Shown: positions 1 through 54,739, numbered from the stretch's first letter. The stretch: 64,000 bases of DNA from Merluccius polli (GCA_030340625.1 JAOPHQ010000571.1:41001-105000); one strand, 5' to 3'. The notes: generated by a model not told the origin, from the letters alone. Translations and numbers: made by a program.

Positions 1-429
1 GCCCCCCATCAATCACTTCCCTCGTAGCTGACAGTTGAAATTCCTCCCAGGGATGTTGCTGCCGCTGACTCTCGTCGTTGCCCTTCACATTCCACACGGG
101 CTGGACTGGTGTATCCCCCCCCCCAGCCCCCTTGCCGATCTATTCCCCTGGGTGGCAGCTGATGGACCGGCAGCCATCGCCACGGTAACACGGGGAAGGG
201 GATGCAGGGAGCGGAGCAGAGAGCGCCCGCGCGGGGAGGGGGAGACATTTACAATTTTTTTCAGGAAAGATGAGCGACCGAGACAGACAAAGATAAAGGA
301 GAGAGAGGCCTCTCTGCCTTTCGCTTTCTCTCTCTGTTGGTGTGTGTGGGGAGAGAGGAAAGGGGGATGTGTGTTTCTGTTCTCTTAGAGCTCTTTGTAT
401 GAAGTATAACATAGGAATTATAAGCAGGA
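1..429. other. Unassigned flank
   Basis: No gene or known repeat family is recognised. A 117-codon plus-strand frame starting at 35 begins with a hydrophobic stretch resembling a signal peptide. It then becomes low-complexity, Arg/Glu-rich sequence derived from GA-rich DNA, so I do not call it a gene. Confidence 0.5.
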
Positions 430-459
430 GTATGTGTTGGGCCTGGTGTCGTTCCATTT

Positions 460-627
460 AATTCCTACTGACTGCCAGAGGCAGTGCTTTAACACTGGAT
501 GTATCCCTCTCGCGCACACGCAGGTCGAGTGTGTATACCAACGTAGTCACATTGGGACCATGGATGACGTACGGTGCTATCCCCCCAATAGCATAAAATG
601 CCCCCGTCATCCTGAAGTTTGTCCCTT
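460..627 (+). repeat. Left inverted terminal repeat of the DIRS element
   Basis: The reverse complement of 3909-4074 matches this segment along almost its whole length with scattered substitutions. Shared landmarks are the GACTGCCAGAGGCAG start, the CACACGCAGGTCGAGTGTGTAT block and the end GAAGTTTGTCCCTT. Inverted rather than direct terminal repeats are diagnostic for DIRS elements. Confidence 0.85.
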
Positions 628-840
628 CTCTCTTCTCGCAGAATTTCGCAGTTGCAGGTTGGAACGTAAAACAAAACAACAAACAATTTTGAAAACAAAC
701 AAAAGTTCGATTAACTGGTGGCTCTTTGCGCTAGAAGCCTCGCAACCAGAAGGTTGGGGCTATGGGTCATTCCTCCTCCCGAGGCTGCGACATTGCCAAA
801 CCAGTTGCAATTTATTATTATTTACCAGAACGGTGGTGTA

Positions 841-1180
841 GAGCCAAGATATTATTTACGCCCATAGACCGAGTAGAACGGTGGGCTTTGGTAGAGTGTT
901 TCTCCGCAGACTGAAGAAACATCTGGCTTCGGCATAAGAGTGTTCCCCGCTCAGAGACCGTAAAGTACCTGGCTCGGCACAGAGCCGAGGTATTATTGCG
1001 CCCACAGGCCAAATACGGTAGGCTTGGTAGAGGGTTTCTCCACAGACCGGAGAAACAGCTGGCTTCCGCATAAGAGTTTTCCCCGCTCAGAGACCATAGA
1101 GTAGCCGACTTGGCATAGAGCCGAGATATTATTGCGCCCATAGACCGATAGAACGGTGGGCTTGGTACTGGTTTCTAGAA
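841..1180 (+). repeat. Tandem repeat of about 138 bp in the DIRS 5' leader
   Basis: The phrase GAGCC(A/G)AG(A/G)TATTATT recurs at 841, 982 and 1118, giving periods of 141 and 136 bp. Each unit also carries a 'CGCCCA(T/C)AG(A/G)CC' block and a 'CCCCGCTCAGAGACC' block. Two full units and a partial third are present. The array lies between the left ITR and the gag-like frame and has no convincing coding capacity. Confidence 0.8.
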
Positions 1181-1210
1181 ACTGGAGGGTCTATCGCTCC
1201 GTGTCTGGAG

Positions 1211-1534
1211 ATGTTGGGGTCCCATTTGTGTAACACCTGCATGGCCCGGCCTCAGGTGGATGATGGCCACGTGGAGTGCCCCGTATGCCTGGGTGTGGAA
1301 CACCTGAGGGAGGGGCTGTCAGACAGGGCATGCATGAATGGCAGTTTCATGCCAAGGGCAGCAAAGTTAGCCAGGCTAGCTGAGGTGGAGGCTCGCCTAC
1401 TTGATTCCGACCCCCATGTGGCGTGGCGGCTCTTACACCTGGCCCTGGACACCACGGGATGGAGACTGGGGGTGCCCCCCCACGTTAAAAAGCTAGGAAG
1501 GTGGACACCCTGGCAACCAGGGTGGACACCTTAA
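1211..1534 (+). pseudogene. DIRS gag-like ORF1 fragment
   Basis: The 107-residue frame starts with ATG at 1211. Near the N-terminus are CNTC, then HVECPVCLGVEH and a later Cys, an arrangement like the Cys/His-rich N-terminal region of DIRS ORF1 proteins in fish. The frame then runs into a proline/tryptophan-rich tail. The reading continues in another frame from 1501 (DTLATRVDTLTSEFAQ), which suggests a frameshift near 1500. Gag would coat the element RNA. Identification rests on the motif and its place upstream of RT. Confidence 0.55.
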
Positions 1535-2115
1535 CATCAGAGTTTGCCCAGATTAAAGCCCAGCTGCTTAATCTGCAGCCAGAGGGAACCTCCCCAGCCG
1601 GGCCTCCCCCCAGAACCCTTGAGTGGGAGGAGGATATTCTGTCCACCAGAACCTCCTGCAGTCATTTTGAGGAGGTGGGGGCAGAGCAGGAGGAAGAGGG
1701 GCCTGATCCCAGACATCGTATTCTAATTCAGAGCAAGGGACGGTGCAGGGCTCCAGAGCCAGTTCTGATGCTGGCCCGCTTAGGGCGCAGTCAGTGGTGC
1801 ACATAGCACTAATGCGCTTGCGGCTGGACGAGGCCCCAGTGGCAGCTGTTGCGCCAAGTGCCGCCCTCAGATACCGCCCTCACAGCCCTACATGGAGGAG
1901 CTTCAGAGGTGCTGGTCAGATGCTGATGAGAGGCCTAGGCGCTTCTCTCACCATTTCAGAGACAGCAGGGCCTTTGCTGCCATGCAGGACGCAGACAGCC
2001 GTGGGCTGGGACGCATGCCCCCTGTGGAGCCAGCCTCGACTTAAGAGGGCTAAACCAGTTTTTAAAGGTTTTATCCTTCCACATTCTGCACACAGCATAG
2101 GTCCTTCAGGCGATT

Positions 2116-2370
2116 ATGCCAGGAGACTGGTTCACATCGCTAGACTTGAAGGACGCATACTTCCACATTCCGATGGCACAACGGCACAGGCAGTTCCTGC
2201 GGTTTGCATTCGAAGGCCAGGCCTTTCAATTCAAGGTGCTCCCGTTCGGGCTTTCTTTAGCCCCTCGGGTCTTCACAAGATGCATGCAGGCAGCTCTGTC
2301 CCCGATCCAGGGCAAGGGCCTTCGCATTCTTCCTTATCTGGACGACTGGCTTGTCTGTGCCCGGACCTGA
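2116..2370 (+). pseudogene. DIRS reverse transcriptase fragment
   Basis: The 84-residue frame contains SLDLKDAYFHIP (first catalytic Asp), FRFAFEG-type core sequence, VLPFGLSLAPRVFT and the active-site YLDD at 2335-2346 followed by WL. These are the palm motifs of a retroelement RT, with the DIRS-like spelling common in fish copies. It ends at a TGA at 2368-2370, where a live element would continue. The thumb-like continuation (VTQLGLMVNYGKSSL, then a frame change to MVFLGMALDS) follows at about 2410-2510. The first two palm motifs and YLDD survive, but the protein is truncated. Confidence 0.85.
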
Positions 2371-2742
2371 GAGAGTGCCGTCCACGATACAGCAGTTCTC
2401 CTTTCCCATGTGACCCAGCTGGGTCTCATGGTCAACTACGGCAAGAGCTCCCTCTCACCCAACTAGGCCATGGTGTTCCTTGGTATGGCATTGGACTCCC
2501 AGCAGATGACTCCAGGAAGTTGCCGTACAGCCACTTCCTCAGGCTGACAAGCATGCTAACAGTGGCCGTGGTCAGCAGTGGTACCGCTGGGCCTCCTACA
2601 GCTGTGTCCCCTCCAGGTATGGATGAATGGACTACAGTTGGACCCCAGGCGACACAGGCACAGGAGGGTCAGGGTGTCCGGGCAGTGCCTCCTCGCCCTC
2701 CGGAAATGGAGGAGCAGGGCGTATGTGACCATGAGTGTTCCC

Positions 2743-3130
2743 CTAGGTGTGATCCCTCCCGTCGAGAGATGGTAGTAACAGACGCCTCCGCCTCTGGTTG
2801 GGGAGCGTTATGGCGGCACAGGGCGGTGAGGTTGCTGTGGAGCGCACAGCAGAGGCAAGAGCACATAAATGTGCTGGAACTTCGCTCCATATTCCTGGCG
2901 CTCAGGCATTTTTTGGCCTTCCCGAGGGACAGGCATGTCCTCGTCCGGTCAGACAAATCTTAACCGTCTTTCATGTAAACCACCAGGGGGGTACCAGATC
3001 CGCCCGGTCTCTGCGGGTGGCACGGCAGCTGTCTCTTAAGGGCCTTCCCTTACCTGGCAAGCCTCAGGGCCATTTACATCCCAGGGCTGCAGAACGATGT
3101 AGCAGACCTTCTCTCCCGCCAGGGGCCTCC
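2743..3130 (+). pseudogene. DIRS RNase H domain remnant
   Basis: In frame 3 the segment reads VVTDASASGWGA (Asp codon 2781-2783), then HINVLEL (Glu codon 2877-2879), then HVLVRSD (Asp codon 2952-2954): the three acidic residues of RNase H. A TAA at 2961-2963 interrupts it. The continuation VNHQGGTRSA is readable in another frame, and QNDVADLLSRQGPP is readable back in frame 3 at 3090-3131. This order (RT, RNase H, LLSR block) is the usual DIRS layout. Non-functional because of frame breaks. Confidence 0.8.
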
Positions 3131-3366
3131 TTCAGGGGAGTGGAGACACCCCGAGGTTGCAGACACAATCTGACACAGGTATGGCAGGGCAGAGGTAGAC
3201 CTTTATGTGTCAGAAGCCTTGACGCATTGCCCGCTTTGGTTTTCCCTGAGGGAGACAACCTCAACCTCTGGGGCAGGATGCTCTGGCTCATCCGGGGCCA
3301 AGCAGCCTTCTTTATGCCTTTCCACCGACGCTACACAGAGTCCAACAGGGCAGCCACAGGCTGCTG

Positions 3367-3735
3367 TTGGGGGCCCCTTATTGGCCAGGGAGACTTTGGT
3401 TCCCCTGGCTGTACAGGCTCCTCGACAGGAGCCATGGGGATGAAAGAGCAGTACTACTCTGCCCAGTGTGGGCACTTGGGGGTGCCCGCACTGGGCACCC
3501 CCACACAAACACACCCGCCTGTGTCCGCCGTAACAGACAAACCCAGTGCGGGTTTGTCTGTTACGGCGGACACAGGCGGGGCCACGCCTTGTCCAAACAG
3601 AGGCTGTCCAACTGGATTGTGGAAGCCATCTCTGAGGCATAAAAGGCCAAGGGCCTGCCTGTGCCTTTTAATGTTAAATGCCATTCCACCAGGAGCGTCT
3701 CCGCATCCTGGGCGGCATTGAGGGGTGTACCCCTA
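3367..3735 (+). pseudogene. DIRS tyrosine recombinase C-terminal fragment
   Basis: Frame 1 reads ALSKQRLSNWIVEAISEA, then a TAA (3640-3642), then KGLPVPFNVKCHSTRSVSAS and LRGVPLGDIC up to about 3740. The HSTR at 3682-3693 supplies the conserved H-x-x-R box of tyrosine recombinases used by DIRS to integrate a circular DNA intermediate. The upstream half is interrupted by the hairpin at 3478-3580. The final Tyr region is not recognised. The fragment cannot make a working enzyme. Confidence 0.7.
3478..3580. repeat. Double hairpin inside the recombinase remnant
   Basis: A 31 bp perfect inverted repeat has arms 3514-3544 and 3550-3580 with a 5-base loop AGTGC (3545-3549). Just upstream is a 10 bp perfect stem, 3478-3487 with 3493-3502, whose loop is GCACT (3488-3492). 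The two loops are reverse complements, and the match extends to 11 bp (3485-3495 with 3542-3552). This is a direct reading of the bases. Origin by template switching is inference. Confidence 0.9.
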
Positions 3736-3815
3736 GGGGACATATGTGCGTGACTTCGTTGGTATTAGCCATCCAGTGCTAAAGCACTACCTCTGGCTCT
3801 GAATGAAATAGAACG

Positions 3816-3849
3816 AGAGTTACGCATGTAACTACGGTTCTATGAATTC
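3816..3849. repeat. Sub-terminal inverted repeat, inner copy
   Basis: This 34-base block, from AGAGTTACGCAT to CTATGAATTC, is repeated in inverted orientation at 4070-4103 with one mismatch. It lies between the recombinase remnant and the right ITR. A direct repeat of the CCAGTGCTAAAG motif also occurs just upstream (about 3770) and near the element's end (about 4033). DIRS elements carry internal complementary regions near the right end, and this may be such a structure. Confidence 0.8.
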
Positions 3850-3908
3850 TGGTTGCCAGAGAAATGCTAGAGTTCTCTGTCACTCAGAATCTGGGCGAGA
3901 AGATTCTG

Positions 3909-4103
3909 AAGGGACAAACTTCAGGATGACAGGGCATTTATGCTATTAGGCGGATAGCGCCCTACATCATCCATGGTCACAACGTGACTACTTTGGTATA
4001 CACACTCGACCTGCGTGTGCGCGAGAGGGATACATCCAGTGCTAAAGGACTGCCTCTGGCAGTCATCCGGAATTCATAGAACCGTAGTTAGATGCGTAAC
4101 TCT
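3909..4103 (-). repeat. Right inverted terminal repeat of the DIRS element
   Basis: Bases 3909-4074 are the inverted counterpart of 460-627. Bases 4070-4103 are the outer copy of the short inverted repeat whose inner copy is at 3816-3849. The element probably ends close to 4110, since similarity to internal sequence stops there. Confidence 0.85.
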
Positions 4104-4110
4104 TGTTTTA

Positions 4111-6540
4111 CTGCACTTTGTGGAAGGAAATTGAGAAAAATATGTCTGACATGCCCATTTGAATGAGGTTGACACAAGCCAGTGCCAAAACCACCAATGA
4201 CATCGAGTTTGTTTTTTATGTTTTATATTTTTTTCATGTCAATTAAATGGCACTCTCTATTGATTGGTCGAATCGACATGAAAAAGGAAAACAGAGAATC
4301 TTGACTCTCTTCTCTTGAGCTTTGACCTTTAACTCCTGCTCGAGGTTACACACCAGGTCAAATCTTTTAATGATGCAATGCTGCTGGTCACATGTACTTT
4401 TTGCAGTCAGTCGAATGCTAATTAAGTGATGCAGTCAGTCAGCTCTATAGAAATGTCACAGGATCGATATATTAAAGGATTTTTTTTATTTTCAATATTT
4501 TTTCACACCCTATATACAGACCTCAGGGAACAGGACACAGGCCTGTTTTCAGTGAGTGACCAGGCTCATTGACAGACAACTGCCTTCGGCAACATCTCTC
4601 AACCTGTCTGTTCTTTTGAGTTGTGCTTTTCTCCATAGAAAACATGTCATTTGAAGTACGTTTGGAGTGCCCTTTGCGAAATGTGAAATGGCATGTAGTT
4701 CTGTAATATGATACAGTAAATAAGCATGGGACAATACGTTTATGAAGAAAGTGATTTCATCCTGATTTGATTGGATCAAGTAAACATGCCAACCAGCTGT
4801 GGATGTTTCTTCTGGCATAGTCCGAATTACTGAATACACTAATAAGGTTAAAAAAAAACACTTTTGATGTCATGGTGTCTTTAACTAATACACATGCTCT
4901 GCACACAAATGATGATCAGTCACTGCTGGGGCAGTGGAACCCATTGGACCCAGTGGACATATTTATATTTTCAATACTCTCACTCTAAGATGTATGCTTG
5001 TTAGATATCAGTCATGCTATGAAATCTGTCAAACCAACTGCGGTTGTGGCAACTCTGGTTAAGAACTGGCCGATGAGTTGTGACAAGCGATGCCGATAGC
5101 CAATCACCTTGGGGAAGGCCAGGCAATCAGTCGCTGATTAGTCTCAGAGCCAGCCTTTCATACGGAAAGTCTGGGACACAGATTTTTAACAGTGTCAAGA
5201 TCTGCCTTCTTATCAGGAAGAGGTCTTGATTGACATGCAAGCACGACCAATCACAGACCCGAGAACAGTACTTAACAGAAAACAGACCTGTGGTGAAACG
5301 AACGTCATTTACAACAATTGCTCAGCGGTCTATGAAAAAAATAAGATATACCGGTGGACTGAATGAACCCATGGATGCAAATATAAGAATAAACCTTTCT
5401 ACAGCTACATCTACATGTATGTGAGTGGAAATGCTGACAGCTAATGGGAATCATATCTTGAGTTTCTTCAATTCCACATGGATGGAGGATAAAGCCATTT
5501 TTCATAGAGCTTCCTCACAACTAGTTTTCATTTTGACCATGGCATAATTACACAAGTAATACGTTAACATCAGCTGCTGAAACTCAACCTTCACCTTATT
5601 GTGACAACTGCTGAAGGACCTTTGGCTCTGAAAACTGTAATTACATGCAGGCTGTAAAATCCAAATACAAATTGTTCACCGTGATGGATAACAATTTTAA
5701 TGAGCAAAAAAAAAAAGAAAAGCCAATCAGGTGTTTCTACTTTGATTATACCGAAATTTGTTGAGCAAAATGCAATTTTTCAGATGACTGACTTTTGTTC
5801 AGAAAAGTTTTTTAAATCCCCAACAGGAGTTTTTCAGGAAAGTGCAAGGTTTGCCTGAAGGAAGGAAGTGCATTTCCCACAAGATGGACAGGTAAATAGA
5901 CGAAAGCCTCTTGGAGTTGCTTTAAAGGCAACATTTGCAGAATATCTCAATAGAGCTGTTTTCCCAACAGAAATTCTTATAACTTGCCGGTTTTGATTTC
6001 CAACTTTCCAACAATCAACATATTGTAGTAGACCCAGATGGAAAGTAAAAGTTTACAACCTTCTATTATTTTATCAGTGAACTACATACTCTAGACAGAG
6101 GTGAGTCCTATTTATTTTTTTACACTTAGGCCTATGATACTTCAAAATAAGAGTTGCTGATATGAACTGTACAGTTCATGTTGTCCAGCCAAAATGAAGT
6201 TTAATTCTCTCATAAAAAAGTGGATGTCACATTATTGTGCTGCTGTCAGGAGATAAATGGCAATAAAGCTTTAATGGCCACAACCTGTTATGAACCTTTT
6301 CTCATGGCAGTTCATTTAAATGACTCACTGCTAGCGCGGTAACAGTGAGATGATGAGACAATGACAGATTATTCCTGCTATCGAAATGAACGCTGGATTC
6401 CCCTAACCTCCATTTTACTCACCACATTTGTACCCTGGGCTCCAGCATTGGAACCTGTGGTCTCACACTATTCTAGTGCGAGACTAACAAGATGCATGAA
6501 GATGTCTCGGCTAATAAAAATGGTGTACACACTATTAACA
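4111..6540. other. AT-rich intergenic DNA
   Basis: No exon, conserved domain or transposon end is recognised on either strand. Open frames are short and unrelated to known proteins. A minus-strand AATAAA (plus-strand TTTATT at 6111-6116) about 1.1 kb downstream of the TMEM132 stop codon could be a distal polyadenylation signal. Confidence 0.5.
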
Positions 6541-7212
6541 GAGTTGAGTTTTTTTTTTTAAATGATATGAAAATACAATATACAGTGCAATAATACAACG
6601 TTTTGTAGGTCGACTGGTCAGTATATACACAACATTTCTTTCGTAGGACATGTTTTTTTCGTAGTGTGTATGGGAGGATGACAATGAAAAGAGGAGTTGT
6701 GCCTTTTTTTTTGGTCCAACACATGCAGGACTGATTGGCCCATGTCTTTTATGAGACCAATGATTAAGGGTCGGACATAGGAAATCAATATCCAAAATGT
6801 TGTAAAACTTTCCAAAACCATTTAATGTGTACATACACCCCGATACAGCTATCCATCTATCTATATATCTATATCTGCCGTCTTTAGTCATCTGTATCAT
6901 AGTTCTTCAAAATCCAATGCAGATTCATCCCGCGGACATCGTATGTTACTATTTAAAACCATGAAAAGGAAATAATGATAAAAGGTAATCAGAGGAATAA
7001 CAAATAGTGAAAACAAACAAACAATTCCTTTCAACTTCACTCATGGACACATATTTTGAGTTTGTGATTTGTCATCAGTATCTGTATCTGTGATACTATT
7101 TTTGTCCTATTGAGTACAATGAATTATTCTACTCAACATGTCGACTTTCTACCCAGACCCATTATTCCTATGAAAGGCAAAGGGTGAGTTTGTTACAAGG
7201 GCACAATGCACA
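6541..7212 (-). other. Probable 3' UTR of the TMEM132 gene
   Basis: This follows the stop codon at 7213-7215 on the minus strand. An ATTAAA hexamer (plus-strand TTTAAT at 6821-6826) lies 387-392 bases after the stop, and a canonical AATAAA lies further on at 6111-6116. Which is used cannot be told from sequence. The left limit given here is arbitrary. Confidence 0.4.
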
Positions 7213-50124
<42,912 letters not shown>

Positions 50125-53100
50125 CTGCAAACCAGGAGTAAAGAAGAAGAAGAATTGTTTATTTTCTATAGAGTCAGAACGGTGAATTGTGGACTTGGGG
50201 GAGCTTGACGTATTTGTGTATTTTTTTGTTGATTCTGCAGCATGTGTGCATATTATTCCAATGACCAAACATCCTAAAAAAGGCAATGTACCTCAAGCCC
50301 CAATGGTAATATCCACTCTTTAGATCTGGTCTCAAGTCCATAATTAGTTTGGTTTAAAAAATGGCTATAAATAGTCCTATATATAATAACCACCTGTTCT
50401 CCCCTGGCTCCTTCGACCTTTTCTGCTTGGAAAGAAAAATGCTTCATTAGATCTGCTGACCTCTGTGGAAGCAAGGTTTCTGGAAGCCTTGAGATTGATA
50501 CACTATTTTTTAATATTAATTTCAGAACCAAATTTTTTTTCAGATCAGGTTATTGTGTTCAAAGCAAGCACCATAACTTCCCAAATATGCTGAACATGCT
50601 GTCATGTGACATTTTTTATAAATTTCTACCTGACCAAAAATGCCTTATCACATGCATATATTGCATTGTAAACAACCTTGGCAGCTCATTCCTTGTTAGA
50701 ACTAAAAATAGATGGGAGGCTGAGCTGGGTATAACATTCGGTGATTACTGGTGGGATGGAGCAAACAACAAAGTGAACACTTCCTTTGACGGGTTAGGAT
50801 TTGGTCAAATGTAGTAGCACTTTGCTTAGAACCGATCATCCCCTCATGTTGCAGACTTTGGTGTTCCAGAGGCTATGGATAATATTTCAACATCTAAAGA
50901 TGCAGTGTGGCTTATGCAACCCTATTGGTGTAGAGCTTTGCTTTGTTGGAACTGTCTCCGGATCCCACTTTGTCACCTGTCTTAGAGACGCTTTCTTAAA
51001 CTTGAAAAGGTAAAATACATTATGTGAATATGTATGTGTAGGTGTGAGAGAGGTACTCTTTTGTTTATGTAGATTATTACCGCCTGTGTCTCTGTTTCTC
51101 ATATTATTATTTTAATATTTGTTTTAATTTATTTATAAGAAATACAATTTATGTAAGATATATTGTCATTGTATTCTCCTCACACTTAACCACAGAGGAT
51201 AAGTTCAGAGCAAGCAGATGCAGTAGAAATAGAAGCTATGATCACATATCTGTTCTAGGAGTTGAAAGGAAAACTTTCAACTCACTGCGGGGTGGGGGCT
51301 CGATGACCAGGTTTGTTTTATCAGCGATGTTTGCCGTGGTGATTCTGTAAATATACTACGTAGCAGCAGGATCTACAGTGAGCCTGAATTAAGTCTGACA
51401 AATGGACAAAGCTGATAATAAAATGTTTTTCTGGGAACCGTAACTCTTTGAGCTCTGTGTTTAAATATAGCCAGGAGGCAGGAAAGGGCAGCCTTACGGG
51501 AACACGTGGAGAGAGAGAGACTGATCTGTTAGAGCTCAAAGCCCAAACATTTCCTGCACAATTTGTGCAGTGGCGCCACTTTACTGAAACAGGACGGTGC
51601 AGGGAAATACAGAGGAAGAGATTAGGAGAGTGGGAGAGAGCGTGGTAGTGGGTAGTGTTTTCAACCAAAGAAGAAAAAACGCCTTCGAGGGCTTATGCAT
51701 ATAAAACCATTTTTTTGTATTATTGGGTAGCTTATATAATACATATGTGATGCCTGAGCAAAGAAGACAGTATGGAATTATGCATTATAAATTGGATTCA
51801 GGAAAAAGATTGTATTCACTTGTTTGATTACCGTATTCACACCGATATTCACAACAATGTATTATTTTCTTCTTCAAACAGTTGGGTTTTTTTCAAAGAG
51901 AATGGAGGATTTTACACACGGTGCAGCTCTACAACTTCAAATTTACACTGAACAAAGCATGAGTATAAATAATTAACAAAACAACCAAGTAACTTGTATC
52001 ACCTACCCGCCCCCCTAACGGTGGTAACTGTAACAGGAGAAGGATGCCTGCTGAGCAAGTGGGTGTAATGTACCGCGCATCAACTGCTCGGTGACGCTCT
52101 CACCAAGACAGATGCTAATCTGCGCCTCAACGCCGATAAAGCCAAAGGACGCCTGGCTGAGCAAATAAAGATGACAGATTATGCCCAGGATGACCATTAA
52201 CTACAGCTCGGAGTGGTCCGCTGTCGCACAGAGAGCCGTGCCTGGCCCCGGTCCGGCCGCCGCCACAGCCGTTATACCGATGACATGACCCACATTCTCA
52301 GGCACAGAGAAGGGTGTTTTGGGCCCAAGAAAAGGTTTATTTTTTGGCCAACATCACATTAGTGCCGTCCAAGGCATTGGGGCAAGGAGGAAGACGAGAG
52401 CGGAAGGGAATTTACAGCCAGAGGGTCTCTGGATTTAGTTTTTTTGCACTAAAAGAAATATACAGTCAATCAAACTTTCAAATAAACACGGACAATAAGG
52501 TAGTGGTTTCTCTTTCTGGGATGGTTGAAGTCAATTATTACCAAGTGTGCTTTCAGTTGGCATCTTCAATAGCAGCTTCTGAGTGTTGTGGTGGAGATTT
52601 TTGTTTTTCATCTGCACTCTGAGAAACTACTAAATGCTTTTAAATACTGAGACTGCAACAGTACAGAACTAGTCTGTACTACTAGTACAGAAACTCACAG
52701 TCTGAGAGGTACGAGAACATACGTTAAATCTACAAGGCTGTATAAAGTAAAGATCTGAATATAGCAGACAATTAAAATAATGTGGAAAGTCTATAAACAT
52801 GTTTGAAAGGAAGTAAAAAAAAAAAAAATCTCTTCAGGACGACAACCTCTTATTGCCAACCATTGCAGCTCCTAACCTACAGCAAGACGTTGAAGAGGAA
52901 AAAGGTGGAGCTCAACAATGAAGACGATATCCGAAGACACTTTCATTCTTCGCCTCACTTCACTCTTGACGCGTCTCGATGTGTCTCCCTGTCAGCGGAG
53001 CAGTTGACTGCTGTCCCTGAGTGCCAGAGACACATGCCAGGCCATGAAACCCACCCAGACCCTGATCCTCCTCAGCACATGGGTACCGTTCCACTCTGAG

Positions 53101-53162
53101 ACAACAGAAGCCACATACATCAGCAAACCGCCATGTCCGCTGTCTCTGTGTATCACAATAAT

Positions 53163-53182
53163 CCTCTCTCTCTCTATCTCTG

Positions 53183-53227
<45 letters not shown>
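53163..53227 (+). repeat. (TC)n microsatellite
   Basis: TC units with TAT, TG and TT interruptions. Confidence 0.9.
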
Positions 53228-53231
<4 letters not shown>

Positions 53232-53345
53232 CACTCTCACTGCCAGAGCTCTAATTCTAGTAGCTGCAAAAGGCCTGTGGACGTACTGGCCACCCCGGGC
53301 TCGATTGTTATCAGTCAACAGGGTCTGTGAAAGGACATGGTGCTA

Positions 53346-53374
53346 CCCCCCCCCCCCCCCCCCCCCCCCCCCCC
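53346..53374 (+). repeat. Homopolymer (C)29
   Basis: Twenty-nine consecutive Cs followed by AGGGGGG. Very long for a homopolymer; the length may be inexact in the assembly. Confidence 0.9.
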
Positions 53375-54198
53375 AGGGGGGACTCACAGGAAGTGACAAA
53401 GTCAGGATGCTGCTTCTGCTAGCCGAGACGGTGACGAAGCTGCAGAGAATGAGGAGGAGAGAAACATTCAAAATACATCCTATATTCTTAGTCAATCTGA
53501 GAGTATTGACACTAATGTCCTGTTTCATGGTAATATAGATTTCTAACATCTAAAGATATACTGTATAGTATTGTTTGTCTTTGGAGATTATAGATATGTT
53601 TCATATATTTAGGAGAGGCATTTATCCATCTAGCATTGCTCATATCAAGCATGTTCGCTGGGAATCAGCGGACATTGGGGAATTGAACCTAGAACATTTC
53701 AGCTGGGAGTCGATACCCCTAGCGACGATCCTTTGATATAGGCTATTCGGTGGATGCTTTTATCCAAGCATCCTACAATAGCATGACTGCATGCATGTCT
53801 TAGCATGGTTGGCCCCAGTGGGAAATACATAAGAAACCATGGAGCAGAAATTAAAGTGGTAAAAAATGAAAAATGTAAAGTTACAAATCATCAAATAATC
53901 TAATATAAGAGGACCATGGTCATACACTACCACTATAATGCAGTCCATCCAAAAGGTGCTCTATCTGAATAAACCAAACTTAGTATTTCAGTGGCATTAT
54001 CAATTCCCAGCAAACTGTTGTAACAACCTTGTTTCCATCATCTGTAATTTACTATCTGACCTCAGGGGAAGGGAATAACATTTTGACATTACAATTCAGC
54101 TCCACTTCCTATTTCACGCAAGGCTGCGATGCTATATCAAAGTGTTCGACAGCACATACAAAAAAAAGGGGTTGATAAGTCACACGTGGATTTGGTAC

Positions 54199-54199
54199 C

Positions 54200-54227
<28 letters not shown>
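54199..54227 (+). repeat. (TG)n microsatellite
   Basis: Fourteen TG units. Confidence 0.9.
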
Positions 54228-54230
<3 letters not shown>

Positions 54231-54697
54231 ATCTATTTCTATCATTGACCGAGTACAAATTAATTACTTTGATACCCTTTCACAGTTTCCTACAAAACAT
54301 AGAAACATTATCATGAACATTAAATCCCCCCCCGCAAAAAAAAAAGGGTTTTGTCGACAGTAATAAGACGTTAAAGAAATACAGCACTTAGGTGTGGTGG
54401 CCGAGCTCCATCCAAGCACAGCCTGCCTCAATAGGAGCAGGTTAAAGCTATTGAATTTAGGTTCCCGAGAGGTTAAACAAGACGGATTCAAATGTCAAAA
54501 TGAATAAACAGACAGCGAGGGAAGAAAAAAAAGAAAACTCTAACTGGTTGCAATTTATTCCTAGCAGTTGTCCCCGGAGAAAGGCCCATAATTGAAACTG
54601 GCTCTATTGTCCTATTATCAGAGCCATGTGTCACCGTGACAGTTTCTTTCCCCTGACGTGGTAGGCTGCCTGTATGTCCACTTCCTTACCCAATGGG

Positions 54698-54702
<5 letters not shown>

Positions 54703-54735
<33 letters not shown>
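54703..54735 (+). repeat. (GA)n microsatellite
   Basis: About 16 GA units followed by a longer purine-rich region to about 54930. Confidence 0.9.

Positions 54736-54739
<4 letters not shown>

Larger units (their letters stand above)
430..4110 (+). mobile_element. Degenerate DIRS-type tyrosine-recombinase retrotransposon
   Basis: In order on the plus strand the element has a left inverted terminal repeat (460-627), a tandem-repeat leader (841-1180), a gag-like frame with Cys/His pairs (1211-1534), a reverse transcriptase with YLDD (2116-2370), an RNase H (2772-2960), a recombinase C-terminal piece with an HSTR motif (3682-3693) and a right inverted terminal repeat (3909-4074). The ITRs and tyrosine recombinase, with no aspartic protease or DDE integrase, point to DIRS rather than Gypsy or Copia. 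The coding frames are broken by stops and frameshifts, so the copy should be dead. Outer ends are approximate. The family is common in fish. Class assignment is strong; subfamily is not determined. Confidence 0.85.

Noticed and set aside
35..388. 117-codon plus-strand frame starting with a signal-peptide-like stretch
   Set aside because: The rest is low-complexity Arg/Glu sequence from GA-rich DNA, with no domain and no splice context.
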